Shown: one piece after another, positions 1-8,886 of the stretch
Layout: each line of letters starts with the position of its first letter
Position numbering within the stretch: the first letter of the stretch is position 1
DNA from: Vibrio sonorensis
Lineage (GTDB): Bacteria; Pseudomonadota; Gammaproteobacteria; Enterobacterales; Vibrionaceae
Direction: 5' to 3'
Assembly: GCF_001854765.1 (NCBI RefSeq)
Contig: NZ_LJJE01000036.1
Coordinates: 124,001-188,000, forward strand
Length of the DNA stretch: 64,000 nucleotides
Notes under the pieces: model-generated
Seen by the model: the letters and a program-made list of their open reading frames with translations, nothing else
Databases searched by the model: none
Told to the model about the DNA's origin: nothing
Program-made: the position numbers and the translations under genes

Positions 1-493
1 TAAAGATGTGGTTGAAAACCTAACTGTCGATTCGGTTCTCGAAACCATAGAGTTGATGAACAACACACTTAAATCAGCAGGATTTGCACAGCCAAAAATT
101 GCTGTACAAGCGCTCAACCCACATGGGGGCGAAGGCGGTTTATTTGGTGATGAAGAGATCACCGTGATCACCCCTGCGATTGAAAAGGCCAAGCAAAAAG
201 GCATCCAAGCTTTTGGACCTTATCCGGGTGATACCACTATGTGGGCGGTTCAAAAAGAAGCGCTGAACTCTATTGTTTCCATGTATCACGACCAAGGTGC
301 AACGGCACTAAAAATGATGGGCTTTGACCGCGGTGTGACTGTTCAGGGTGGTATTCCAATTCCTATTGCTACCGCAAACCACGGCAGTGCATTCGATATC
401 TATGGGAAGAATATCGCCTCAACACCGGCAATGGAAAATGCTCTCAAATTGACGGTGAGAATGGCGACCAGCTATCAAAACAAGCATATCTAA
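1..493 (+). CDS. pdxA: PdxA-family 4-phospho-sugar-acid dehydrogenase, C-terminal part
   Basis: The reading frame is open from the window edge, so this is the last ~164 residues of a PdxA-family NAD-dependent, metal-dependent decarboxylating dehydrogenase. Two metal-binding histidine motifs of the family are visible: ALNPHGGEGGLFGDEE and SMYHDQG, followed by the ATANHGSAFDIYGKN segment. Family members act either in pyridoxal phosphate synthesis or, as PdxA2, on D-threonate or D-erythronate 4-phosphate to give dihydroxyacetone phosphate. The dhaK and dhaL genes directly downstream (17-nt gap) favour the catabolic PdxA2 role, but that is inference. The N-terminus and substrate-binding first half are outside the window. 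Confidence 0.85.
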   Translation, partial: KDVVENLTVDSVLETIELMNNTLKSAGFAQPKIAVQALNPHGGEGGLFGDEEITVITPAIEKAKQKGIQAFGPYPGDTTMWAVQKEALNSIVSMYHDQGATALKMMGFDRGVTVQGGIPIPIATANHGSAFDIYGKNIASTPAMENALKLTVRMATSYQNKHI

Positions 494-509
494 CTCAATG
501 GTGAACCTT

Positions 510-1511
510 ATGAGAAAGCCAAAAAAACTAATTAATGATCCAATGAAAGTCGCCGAGGAGCAATTTGAAGGATTGCTGGTGGCGATGAACGGAAAACTTG
601 AAGGTCTATCAGGCATTACAGCAGCCATTCGCTCCGACTATCCAAAGGACAAAGTGGCGATAGTCACTGGTGGTGGCGCGGGTCACGAACCGCTTTTTGC
701 CGGTTATGTGGGAAAAGGTTTAGCTGATGCAGCAGCCTTAGGCGATATCTTTGCCGCTCCCGCACCTAATGTCATTTTGCAAACCACGGAAGCGGTAGAC
801 GGCGGAAAAGGGGTGATCTACATCTACGGCAACTACGCAGGCGATAACATGAACTTCGATATTGCTGCCGAGTTGGCCGAAGATGATGATATTCGTACCC
901 ATACGGTTCGTGTTTGGGATGATGTCGCTTCAGCACCTTTAGATAAAATCCAAGAGCGTCGGGGTACCGCGGGTGATCTGTACGTTTTAAAAATTGCTGG
1001 TGCTGCTTCGGAGTTTTACGACGACTTTGACGACATTGTATCAGTCACGGAAAAAGCGCGAGACTACACGCGCTCAATAGGGGTCGCTCTATCGGCGGGC
1101 TCAGTTCCACAAACCAACACCTTTAACTTTGAACTGCCCGACGACGAAATGGAAATCGGGATGGGTCTGCATGGTGAGCCGGGCGTGTCTCGCGAAAAGA
1201 TGATGTCAGCGGACGATGTGGTCGACCGATTGATAGAACAACTGTGTGAAGACCTGCCATACCAATCCGGTGATGAAGTCTGTTTGTTGGTCAATAATTT
1301 AGGTTCTTCGACATATATGGAGCTATTGATCGCCACTCGTAGAGCCCATAACAAACTGGCCGAAAAGGGAATCAAAGTTCACGACACCTTAGTTGGTAAT
1401 TACTGTACCTCTCAAGAGATGTCGGGTTATTCCATCACTTTAATGAAGCTCGATGACGAGCTGAAAAAACTGTTTGACCTACCTTGTGAATCATTTGCTT
1501 TAAGGAAATAA
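510..1511 (+). CDS. dhaK: Dihydroxyacetone kinase-type subunit DhaK
   Basis: This is a DhaK domain protein (about 333 residues), the substrate-binding half of a ketose kinase. The substrate-anchoring histidine of the family is present in GMGLHGEPG (His ~221), and the N-terminal glycine-rich TGGGAGHEPLFAGYVGKG loop is intact. In the family the histidine binds the keto group covalently and DhaL supplies the phosphoryl group from ATP. An upstream ATG at 498 is in frame; 510 is preferred because a GGTGA lies just ahead of it. The following dhaL starts two bases after the stop. Context (PdxA, TIM paralogue, sugar isomerase) suggests the substrate may be a tetrulose or apulose rather than dihydroxyacetone. 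Confidence 0.88.
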   Translation: MRKPKKLINDPMKVAEEQFEGLLVAMNGKLEGLSGITAAIRSDYPKDKVAIVTGGGAGHEPLFAGYVGKGLADAAALGDIFAAPAPNVILQTTEAVDGGKGVIYIYGNYAGDNMNFDIAAELAEDDDIRTHTVRVWDDVASAPLDKIQERRGTAGDLYVLKIAGAASEFYDDFDDIVSVTEKARDYTRSIGVALSAGSVPQTNTFNFELPDDEMEIGMGLHGEPGVSREKMMSADDVVDRLIEQLCEDLPYQSGDEVCLLVNNLGSSTYMELLIATRRAHNKLAEKGIKVHDTLVGNYCTSQEMSGYSITLMKLDDELKKLFDLPCESFALRK

Positions 1512-1513
1512 AC

Positions 1514-2146
1514 ATGGATGCATTAGACGCAAAAAATATGATGGCTTATGTCGCTGATCAGATGGTTGCAAGTGAGCCAGTATTGACCAAATTTGATCAA
1601 ACGATTGGAGATGGCGACCACGGCATTGGCATGGAACGAGGGTTTAAAGCTGTGGGTGAGCTTTTAAACAGCGATTATCACCCCGAAGACGTCAGTAAGC
1701 TTTTACTCAAGATTGGCTCAACCATGATGGCAACGATGGGAGGCGCATCCGGGGCAATTTTTGGCACGCTGTTTCGTTCTGGTGCAAAAGCCATCAAAGG
1801 CGCAACGGTGTTGGATACCGCAACTCTTCACGCTTTTTTAAAGGCGGGATTAGAAGGCGTTTATGAGCGCGGTGGAGCAAAGCCGGGTGACAAAACCATG
1901 ATCGATGCGCTAGTGGCCGCAGTTGAGACCTCTGAACACTTAGTTGGCACATTGGAAGATAACTTGCCAATTATCGCGCAAGCTGCACTGCTGGGGGTTG
2001 AAGCCACCAAAGATATGATTGCAACGACAGGTAAGGCGAAAACCTTGGGCGAGCGCTCTTTAGGCCATCCAGACCCTGGCGCGATGTCGATGGCATTTAT
2101 CCTTCAGTTTATGAGTGAGTTTGCGAATAAGCAGGTAGCAGCATGA
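1514..2146 (+). CDS. dhaL: Dihydroxyacetone kinase-type subunit DhaL
   Basis: This 210-residue protein has the DhaL fold signature FDQTIGDGDHGIGMERG near residues 27-43, whose aspartates bind Mg and the nucleotide, and GGASGAIFGTLFRSGAK further on. It is the nucleotide-binding half of the kinase formed with DhaK. Whether it uses ATP or a PTS phosphodonor cannot be settled here; no DhaM gene is seen, which favours ATP. The start at 1514 has an AAGGAA element 5 nt upstream. The stop overlaps the next start by four bases (ATGA), showing translational coupling. Confidence 0.88.
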   Translation: MDALDAKNMMAYVADQMVASEPVLTKFDQTIGDGDHGIGMERGFKAVGELLNSDYHPEDVSKLLLKIGSTMMATMGGASGAIFGTLFRSGAKAIKGATVLDTATLHAFLKAGLEGVYERGGAKPGDKTMIDALVAAVETSEHLVGTLEDNLPIIAQAALLGVEATKDMIATTGKAKTLGERSLGHPDPGAMSMAFILQFMSEFANKQVAA

Positions 2147-2919
2147 AAAAAATCTGGGTAGGAACCAGTTGGAAAATGAACAAGGATGCTCAATCTGCAA
2201 AAGAGTGGGTGTCCTCTGTTTTACCGCATTTGCAGCTTTGCTCAGACGGGGTTCAACCTTTTGTGATTCCCCCATTTCCCTACCTTTCGCAAGTGTCACA
2301 ACTGTTGAATCAACAACCTATAAAAGTAGGTGCGCAAAATATCTGCTGGCAAGACGAAGGGGCGTATACCGGAGAGGTATCCCCTCTTATGGTGAAAGAT
2401 TGTGGGGGCAGTATTGTCGAAATCGGGCATTCGGAGCGTCGAGCCCAGTTTGGCGAAACGGATCATACCGTAAACCTCAAGGTATTGGCCGCTCTGCGCA
2501 ACGATCTAACGCCATTGGTGTGCGTTGGTGATAGCAAAGAAGAGAAGGCGTGGGGCGTGTCGATTGAGTCTGTTGTTCGTCAGGTAATCATCGCTTTATA
2601 TCAGGTGCCATCTCATCGATTAACTGAGGTACTGATTGCTTATGAGCCCATTTGGGCAATTGGTGAACATGGGGTGCCTGCTACTAAAGAAGAGGCGCAA
2701 CAAGTGCACCAAGCGATTCGTCAAGCTATACAAGAACGCTATGGTGAAGCGACGGCGGATCAAATGGTGCTGCTCTACGGCGGAAGTGTCAATCTCAGCA
2801 ACGCGTCTTCGCTGTTGGACCAAAAAGATATTGATGGAGTTTTTGTCGGACGTACGGCTTGGCAAGCGGAAGGTTATGCCGAGCTGCTCAACATTGCCAA
2901 TGCAAAAGTGAAAGGCTAA
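2143..2919 (+). CDS. tpiA: Triose-phosphate isomerase paralogue (possible tetrulose-phosphate isomerase)
   Basis: This is a complete TIM-barrel isomerase of 258 residues. The catalytic lysine (SWKMN), the electrophilic histidine (IEIGHSERR), the catalytic glutamate (AYEPIWAIG) and the phosphate-binding LLYGGSVN and GVFVGRTA loops are all present. It lies inside a sugar catabolic operon rather than in the usual tpiA neighbourhood, like EryH of erythritol operons, which isomerises tetrulose phosphates. That specific function is inferred from context only; a plain triose-phosphate isomerase feeding the DhaK product into glycolysis is equally consistent. Confidence 0.85.
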   Translation: MKKIWVGTSWKMNKDAQSAKEWVSSVLPHLQLCSDGVQPFVIPPFPYLSQVSQLLNQQPIKVGAQNICWQDEGAYTGEVSPLMVKDCGGSIVEIGHSERRAQFGETDHTVNLKVLAALRNDLTPLVCVGDSKEEKAWGVSIESVVRQVIIALYQVPSHRLTEVLIAYEPIWAIGEHGVPATKEEAQQVHQAIRQAIQERYGEATADQMVLLYGGSVNLSNASSLLDQKDIDGVFVGRTAWQAEGYAELLNIANAKVKG

Positions 2920-2921
2920 AT

Positions 2922-3836
2922 GTGGAGCAGTTAAAGCTAATGAGCTGGATACTACTCGGTTTTGGATGCGCTAAATGGCTGTCATACATAACCAAACCGA
3001 GAGTGGATAAGGTGAGAGCCTTTGCCTTTAGCTATTTAACTCCATGCTTGTTTTTTACATCGGTTTATCAAGCCGATTTGGCAGATTTACCTTCGCTAGG
3101 GCTGTTTGCCTCTTATGGATCATGCCTGTGCGGACTATTTATTTTTATTAGGCTTTGGCTGACGAAAAACGGCAACCACTCGGTGTCAGCCTCGAATATC
3201 AAAGCGGTGGCGGCTCTCTATCCCAATGCGGTAGGAGTGGGTGTACCTCTGGTCTTTGCCTTGTATGGTCCGTCAGCAGAACTGATCTTAACTGGGGTAG
3301 TGGTGTTCAACCTTTTGGTGGTTCTGCCAGTAATTAATGTATTAATGATTTTTTCCGGAGAGCAGGGGTTTTACAGTTATCGCAAGGTACTGACAGATCC
3401 TATTTTACTAGCAATAGTAACGGGCTTGGGGTTCAACTTGTGGGGTGTTGAGTTAGCTCCAGTCTTAATTGAAGATCTCACCAATATTGGTTTGATTGCT
3501 CTTCCGGTTATTTTATTCATCTTGGGGGCGGGTCTGAGCTTTTACTCATTGACCCAACTCCTCAACGAAAAAATTGGCCTATTGCTGACAGTAAAAATGG
3601 TGGTTTTTCCATTATTGACTTGGTTAAGTGCGCGCTATCTTTTCAATCTTTCGACCCTAGAAACGCAAGTGTTGGTTTTAGTCACCAGCTTGCCGACAGG
3701 GGTTAACGTTTATCTACTATCAGAACGTTATCAGGTTGGAAAAGAAGCGACGGCCAGTGTCATATTGTTTACTACTATTTTCTCACTTTTCACCTTGTTC
3801 GGGTGGGAAATGCTGTTAAGACATTGGGTTGCTTAG
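2922..3836 (+). CDS. AEC (auxin efflux carrier) family transporter
   Basis: This is an integral membrane protein of about 304 residues with roughly ten hydrophobic segments, for example FAFSYLTPCLFFTSVY near the N-terminus and IGLIALPVILFILGAGL in the middle. The pattern, with conserved Asn/Pro (AALYPNAVGVGVPLVFAL), fits the AEC (PIN-like) carriers, which move organic anions or small solutes. The start is uncertain: GTG at 2922 has AAAGG at a good distance, ATG at 2940 has GGAG. Position between kinase and isomerase genes suggests it carries the pathway substrate or a by-product across the inner membrane. Confidence 0.75.
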   Translation: MEQLKLMSWILLGFGCAKWLSYITKPRVDKVRAFAFSYLTPCLFFTSVYQADLADLPSLGLFASYGSCLCGLFIFIRLWLTKNGNHSVSASNIKAVAALYPNAVGVGVPLVFALYGPSAELILTGVVVFNLLVVLPVINVLMIFSGEQGFYSYRKVLTDPILLAIVTGLGFNLWGVELAPVLIEDLTNIGLIALPVILFILGAGLSFYSLTQLLNEKIGLLLTVKMVVFPLLTWLSARYLFNLSTLETQVLVLVTSLPTGVNVYLLSERYQVGKEATASVILFTTIFSLFTLFGWEMLLRHWVA

Positions 3837-3848
3837 AGGATGGAAGCG

Positions 3849-4687
3849 ATGAGCATATTGCAAAGACTCGCGATTAACACTGCGATCTTCGATGGACATG
3901 ATTTAAAAACGTCGTTAAAAACCATTAAAGGTTTAGGTGTAGATAACGTCGAGTTCGCGTTTAATCAAGGCTATGTGGGTACCCTAGACAGTGACATGTT
4001 TTCAGAAACCCATGCACAATATTTACTCTCTTTATTAGAAAAAGAATCTCTCTCTACGAATGCGCTTGGTTGTACTATGAATCTGGCTGCGCCAACGGCT
4101 GTCAAAGACTTTATGATGCGCATAGATTTTGCGGCTCTACTGGGAGTGACTTATCTAAACACTTGTACAGGGCCGATTGCAGACCGTCATATCATAGTTA
4201 ATAACTTGAAAGTATTGACGGAGTATGCAGAGGAAAAAGGGTGTGTGATCTGCATTGAAAACGGCGGTGATCACAACTTTAATGCTTTCGCTAGTGCCCA
4301 CGATGGAGTACGTATCTTGTCTGAAGTTGAGAGTTCGGTATTAGCACTTAATTTCGACCCCGGTAACTCAGTGTCGCTAGCGCCCAACCTCAGTCCGGGC
4401 GAAGAGGCGCAGATTGCTTTGCCATTTTGTCGTCACTTCCATATCAAGGATGTTCAAGTCCACGATGATAGGTTTACCTTTCCCCCATTAGGCAAGGGAT
4501 TATCAACTACCAACCTATTATTCAATCTCTAGCGGCTCGCCAGTTGCCATTTAGCATTGAAAAACCGCTGCGTATGTATCGCCGCAAAGACTCTTTCCCT
4601 ATTCGAGGTCGATCGCCCGAAAGCATGGAAAACATTGTTAAAGCGTTAAAGCAGAGTATTCAGTACTTAATTGTTAAGTCCCAATAG
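3849..4687 (+). CDS. Sugar-phosphate isomerase/epimerase (xylose-isomerase-like TIM barrel), frame broken
   Basis: The first ~220 residues form an AP-endonuclease-2/xylose-isomerase-like barrel, with the metal-site motifs CIENGGDH, LNFDPGN and FHIKDV. The frame stops early at 4532, but restoring one G in the GGG run near 4496 continues the protein as GKGIINYQPIIQSLAARQ and on to a stop at 4685-4687, about 280 residues in all. Members such as hydroxypyruvate isomerase, OtnI and LerI interconvert ketose and aldose forms of small sugars and their phosphates. ATG 3849 is chosen over the in-frame ATG at 3840 because GAGGA sits 8 nt ahead of it. The break is probably a sequencing error. Confidence 0.75.
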
Positions 4688-4696
4688 GTAAAGCAG

Positions 4697-5814
4697 ATGT
4701 CAATCAGTTCGATAGAAGAAATAATCAAAGATTACCGCGAAGGTAAAATGGTCATCTTGATGGATGATGAAGACAGGGAAAACGAAGGGGATATCATGAT
4801 GGCTGCACAATATGTGACAGCAGAAGATATCAACTTTATGGCGACTCATGCCGTGGACTTATCTGTTTAACGTTAACAAGGCAGCGCTGCCAACAGTTAA
4901 ATCTTGTGCCGATGGTGTCTAATCCGACAGAACCGTGGGCGACTGCATTTACGGTTTCGATTGAGGCGGCAAAAGGTGTGACTACCGGGATCTCCGTTGA
5001 AGATCGTGCAGTGACCGTCCAAGCGGCAGTTGCGGATAATGCTCAGGCAAGTGATCTCGTTCAACCGGGACATATTTTTCCTTTAGCAGCCAAAGAGGGC
5101 GGAGTATTGGTTCGCGCTGGGCATACTGAAGCGGGTTGTGATTTGGCTAAGCTGGCAGGTGTTGTGCCTGCTTCTGTGATTGTCGAGATCCTTAATCCGG
5201 ACGGCAGTATGGCGCGCAGACCCGATCTCGAAGTGTTTGCACAGCAACACGGTATTAAGCTAGGGACCATCGCGGATTTGATTGAGTATCGAAATCAAAC
5301 AGAAACCACTATAGAACGTATCGCTCAATGTACTTTGCCTACCGAATATGGCGAGTTTTCTATGGTGACTTATCAAGATACCGTGGATAAGCAGTTGCAC
5401 TATGCCTTGTGTCGCGGCGAAATCGATAGCGAGCGTGCGACTAATGTCCGAGTCCATTTGCAAGACACGTTCAATGATCTTCTCCATGCTCAACGAGATA
5501 AGCCTTCTTCTTGGTCGTTAGACAATGCTATGGCGAGAATTGGTCGTGATGGAGGCGTGTTGGTGATACTGGCTAATCAGCAATCTTCAGAGAGCACAAT
5601 TGCAAAAGTGACGCGTTACCAAGCAGAGGATCAGGGAGAAGTGGTCGAAATAAAGAAAAAAGACCAAACTTCACGACAAATTGGCGTAGGTTCGCAGATT
5701 TTAGCGGATTTAGGCGTGACTAAAATGAACCTCTTGTCTAGCGCCGATAAAAGATATCACGCGTTGTCAGGCTTTGGTTTAGAGGTGGTGGGGTATATCG
5801 AAAGTAATGGTTAA
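4697..5814 (+). CDS. ribB: RibBX-type 3,4-dihydroxy-2-butanone-4-phosphate synthase homologue, frame broken
   Basis: The N-terminal ~200 residues match DHBP synthase: [33 protein letters not shown]-like [24 protein letters not shown]. The C-terminal ~165 residues resemble GTP cyclohydrolase II but lack the zinc-binding cysteines expected after the conserved [12 protein letters not shown] stretch, as in RibBX proteins. One base is missing near 4852 (GCC-GTGG for GCC-CGTGG); with it restored the protein is continuous. The known reaction converts ribulose 5-phosphate to DHBP and formate for riboflavin. Its place as last gene of a kinase/isomerase operon, rather than with rib genes, is unusual and may point to a catabolic use; this is inference. 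Confidence 0.8.
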
Positions 5815-5832
5815 CCCCTTATAAAAATCACA

Positions 5833-5865
5833 AACGCCAAAACAGAAAGGTTTTGCGTTTTTATT
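5833..5865 (+). terminator. Rho-independent terminator after the sugar operon
   Basis: The arms AACG-CAAAAC and GTTTTG-CGTT pair with one bulged C around an AGAAAG loop, followed by TTTATTT. It ends the plus-strand operon and lies at the convergent junction with the AraC-type gene. Confidence 0.75.
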
Positions 5866-6799
5866 TGGAGAAAAATTGGGTTTGATATTGCGTGGGAGAA
5901 ACGCCAACCAAACGGCGGAAGTGGTGCCTCATAGTCACGGCATTGTCAAAGCCTGAGCGCTCAGCCAGCTGGTCCATAGACAGATTTTTGCTTTCTAGTA
6001 GCCCTTTAGCTCGGTTGATACGTTGCCTTATCAGCCAGTCTTTGGGAGATAAATCAAAACTAGCGCGAAACTTGCGGTCAAACGTTCTTCTCGACATATT
6101 GGCTTTTTGGGCGAGGGTATCAATAGCAATGGCTTTATCTAGATTTTCTTGCGCCCATTCTACGGCATAGGAAAACTGATTTGGCACGCAAAGCATTGGG
6201 CTATCTACAAACTGAGATTGGCCGCCATCTCGATGAGCTGAAACGACGAGTCGTTTAGCGACTTGGTTGGCAACCTCATAGCCATAATCCGCGCGAACCA
6301 CGGCTAACCCTAGATCCAGTGCCGCTGCACTACCCGCTGAACACCCAATCTGTCCGTCAAACACGTAAAGCACATTGGAGCAGTATGAGATATCTGGGAA
6401 TTTGGATCTAAATGCGGATTCGTAGCGCCAGTGCGTTGTCGCTTGCCGCTGATGCAAAATACCGAGTTCAGCCAAAAGGAATGCGCCAGAACAGAAGGAT
6501 AAAATTCGTTTTCCAGCGCAGTGAAACTTAGAGATCTCTTGTCGAATGCCGTCAGGTATGGCAATACCTTCCACGGGCCAACTTGGGATCACAAGTATGT
6601 CGTAAGACTCCAGCGAGGTGGTATGTTGGGTCAGCAAACCTATGTTAGCAGTGGTAGTAAATGCTTTGTTTTCTAGGTTGATAACATCGGCGTCATACCA
6701 AGATTCAAATTCTGGTCTTGGTAAAGCAAATACCTCGACAGCGCAACTCAGTTCAAACAGTGACACTTGGCTATGGGCCAAAATCGCAACTCGAATCAC
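5861..6799 (-). CDS. AraC-family regulator with DJ-1/PfpI N-terminal domain (GlxA/FtrA-like)
   Basis: This 312-residue protein has an N-terminal glutamine-amidotransferase-like domain (residues ~3-180; nucleophile-elbow motif SFCSGAFLLAELG, then ATTHWRY) and a C-terminal AraC/XylS double helix-turn-helix (about residues 215-310, NMSRRTFDRKFRASFDLSPKDWLIRQR and GFDNAVTMRHHFRRLVGVSPTQYQ). It is of the FtrA/GlxA type, transcription factors whose DJ-1-like domain senses a small molecule. It is divergent from the rhodanese and PfpI genes, which are likely targets because they share the intergenic region and the PfpI fold. Confidence 0.9.
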   Translation of the reverse strand: MIRVAILAHSQVSLFELSCAVEVFALPRPEFESWYDADVINLENKAFTTTANIGLLTQHTTSLESYDILVIPSWPVEGIAIPDGIRQEISKFHCAGKRILSFCSGAFLLAELGILHQRQATTHWRYESAFRSKFPDISYCSNVLYVFDGQIGCSAGSAAALDLGLAVVRADYGYEVANQVAKRLVVSAHRDGGQSQFVDSPMLCVPNQFSYAVEWAQENLDKAIAIDTLAQKANMSRRTFDRKFRASFDLSPKDWLIRQRINRAKGLLESKNLSMDQLAERSGFDNAVTMRHHFRRLVGVSPTQYQTQFFSK

Positions 6800-6922
6800 A
6801 TTTAGTCTCTCTTCTGCTTAACTTGGCTCATTATTAACGAAGTGTGTCTTTTAAGCCAGTTTTGCCTATCGGTTTTTTGCGGAAAAATGGCGGTTACACG
6901 TTTAAAGATAAGGAGAGTTATC

Positions 6923-7321
6923 GTGTCTAGCGCAGTATCAAGAGTAGCAGCAGCCCCGTCATCACTGGCTTTAGCCCACTTCGAAAAATTGCTGGCGTTC
7001 GAAACCGACTGCTGGGACGTTCACCACGCGACAACTAATGGTTTAAAAGATTTTGTTTTGGTGGACGTTAGAGGTGAAGAGCTATACCAGCAAGGCCATA
7101 TCCAAGGCTCGATCAACATTCCCCATACAAGGTTGAATGAACGTAACTTATCCCACTTCCCAATGGATACCTTGTTTGTTGTCTATTGTGCAGGACCGCA
7201 TTGCAACGGCACGGAAAAAGCCGCAATACGTCTAGCTAAACTCGGCCGACCAGTAAAGAAAATGATAGGCGGCGTTACGGGTTGGATAGACGAAGGCTTT
7301 ACCCTAAATTCCGGTGAATAA
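6923..7321 (+). CDS. Rhodanese-like domain protein
   Basis: This single-domain rhodanese of 132 residues carries the conserved DVRGEELYQQGHIQGSINIP segment and an active-site cysteine loop VVYCAGPHCNGT near residue 93, so it may transfer sulfane sulfur. The GTG at 6923 is preferred over an in-frame ATG at 6842 because AAGGAGAG lies 5-6 nt upstream and family similarity begins after it. It is followed 30 nt later by the PfpI gene and divergent from the AraC/DJ-1 regulator, a common three-gene arrangement of regulator, rhodanese and PfpI protein. Confidence 0.85.
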   Translation: MSSAVSRVAAAPSSLALAHFEKLLAFETDCWDVHHATTNGLKDFVLVDVRGEELYQQGHIQGSINIPHTRLNERNLSHFPMDTLFVVYCAGPHCNGTEKAAIRLAKLGRPVKKMIGGVTGWIDEGFTLNSGE

Positions 7322-7351
7322 TGGGTATAGTTCCAAAAAGGGAGGAGAATT

Positions 7352-7927
7352 GTGAAGATTGGAATTTTTATCTATCCAGAAGCTGAAGTACTCGATTTCG
7401 CTGGTCCTTTTGAAGTGCTAAGCACGGCTAAAAGAGTTGGAGATAAACCTTGGCAGGTGTTTTTGATTGCAAAGGACAAAAACGCAGTCAAGGTTCGTGG
7501 AGGGATGCAGGTTCTACCCGACTACAGTATTCACAATCATCCCGAGATGGATATTTTGATCCTTGTTGGTGGGGACCACACAAACGCTTACAAAGACTTG
7601 GCAACGCTAACTTGGATACAAGAACAAAGTACCAAGGTGAACCAAATAACAAGTGTATGCACTGGCGTGTTTTTCTTAGCGGAGTCGGGAATCTTAAACG
7701 GTGCCCGAGTGACAACGCATTGGGAAGACATTGCCGAATTAAAGGAAAGCTATCCAGAGCTTGACGTTGTAGGAGATGTGCGTTGGGTAGAACACTCGCC
7801 ATTTGTGACTTCCGGAGGTATATCGGCGGGCATTGATATGAGCCTTTTTCTGGTGTCCAAGCTGGCGGATAAATCCTTGGCGGAAAAAACGGCAAGACAA
7901 ATGGAATATCCTTGTCCACCTTTGTAA
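7352..7927 (+). CDS. DJ-1/PfpI family protein (isonitrile-hydratase-like)
   Basis: This 191-residue DJ-1/PfpI domain has the nucleophile motif TSVCTGVFFLAESGIL (Cys ~103) followed by GARVTTHWED, and the FAGPFEVLSTA segment typical of the isonitrile hydratase/InhA-like branch. Its acidic residue in the first strand region (LDFAGPFE) is conserved. It starts at GTG 7352 with GGGAGGAG upstream. It is probably cotranscribed with the rhodanese gene and controlled by the divergent AraC/DJ-1 regulator. The last eight residues (MEYPCPPL) end slightly differently from what I would expect of the family; I do not claim a frameshift. Confidence 0.85.
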   Translation: MKIGIFIYPEAEVLDFAGPFEVLSTAKRVGDKPWQVFLIAKDKNAVKVRGGMQVLPDYSIHNHPEMDILILVGGDHTNAYKDLATLTWIQEQSTKVNQITSVCTGVFFLAESGILNGARVTTHWEDIAELKESYPELDVVGDVRWVEHSPFVTSGGISAGIDMSLFLVSKLADKSLAEKTARQMEYPCPPL

Positions 7928-7944
7928 GTGATTAAAATACGGCT

Positions 7945-7965
7945 AGCACGCACCCGTTGCGTGCT
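7945..7965 (+). terminator. Perfect 8-bp hairpin after the PfpI gene
   Basis: AGCACGCA and TGCGTGCT flank a CCCGT loop. No T tract follows (TATAATC), so it may be a weak terminator or an mRNA-end stabiliser. Confidence 0.45.
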
Positions 7966-8082
7966 TATAATCTATTGATATAAAGAGTAATTAATCCTCC
8001 CTTTATAAGTCCATTCCGCTATGATTAGGCCTTCTCGCTTTGTAGCGACAATTTCACTGCACTATATCACTAAGGGGATGTC

Positions 8083-8810
8083 ATGTTTGCAGAGTGGTAC
8101 TCTACGCAAGGGCTGATTGCTGTAGTTTTGATTTTTATTGGTTCTTATGTTCAGTCTTCTATTGGTTTTGGTCTCGCTATTGTTTCAGCACCTCTGCTGT
8201 TTATGGTTTCTCCCATCTATGTACCAGCTCCCATTTGCTTAGTCGCACTGTTTATATCGGTGTTAAACGCGCTAAAACACGAGATAGTGTGTCGATTGGC
8301 GGCCTTAAAATGGCCCTGATTGGTCGCATTCCCGGTTCTGTTGCTGGTGGCGCCTTATTGGTGATGGTGTCAACGCAGGCATTGTCACTTTGGCTTGGTT
8401 TATTGGTTCTGTTTGCCGTATTGGTGAGCATCTTGCCTTTCAGAATTGAGCCAACTCCAGTTCGTATGGGGATGGCGGGCTTTTTCTCTGGTCTGTTTGG
8501 AACCAGTAGCTCAATTGGTGGCCCTCCCATGGCGCTATTACTGCAACATCAAGAAGCAAATCAGCTCAGAGGTAATCTGTCCGCCTTTTTTGTGTTTAGC
8601 TCTATCATTTCACTTGTGATCCAAATTCCAGCGGGATTCTTTACCCTGCATCACTTATGGGTGACTTTGCCTTTGCTTCCTGCGTCTTGGTTTGGCTACA
8701 AGTTAGCTATGTTAACCACCCATGCTCTGCCGAAAGAGAAAATCCGTTTAGGTGCCTTGATTCTATGCTCGTTAAGTGGAGCGACCGCCGTCTGGCAGGC
8801 ACTGGCATAA
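8083..8810 (+). CDS. TSUP (TauE/SafE) family membrane permease, frame broken
   Basis: The first frame encodes 78 residues of a multi-pass membrane protein (GSYVQSSIGFGLAIVSAPLLF, the N-terminal TSUP repeat) and ends at 8319. The rest, including the second repeat FFSGLFGTSSSIGGPPMALLL, is in the +2 frame. Adding one base near 8279 (CAC-GAGA for CACC-GAGA) gives a continuous ~243-residue protein. TSUP proteins export or import sulfite, sulfoacetate, taurine-derived or other organic anions; the substrate cannot be told. AAGGGGATGTC precedes the ATG. It is a single gene between the PfpI gene and yccF. Confidence 0.8.
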
Positions 8811-8886
8811 TTCGTTCATATTGAGTTAATCGCTGTGACATATACTAAAACTACAGCGAATAGGGTTAACCGCAATAGGAGTTACA

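Noticed and set aside
2169..2531. 120-codon plus-strand ORF within the TIM gene
   Set aside because: It is an out-of-frame shadow of a gene with full catalytic motifs.
7900..7927. Possible frameshift at the end of the PfpI gene
   Set aside because: The last residues look slightly unusual, but no alternative frame gives a better family ending.
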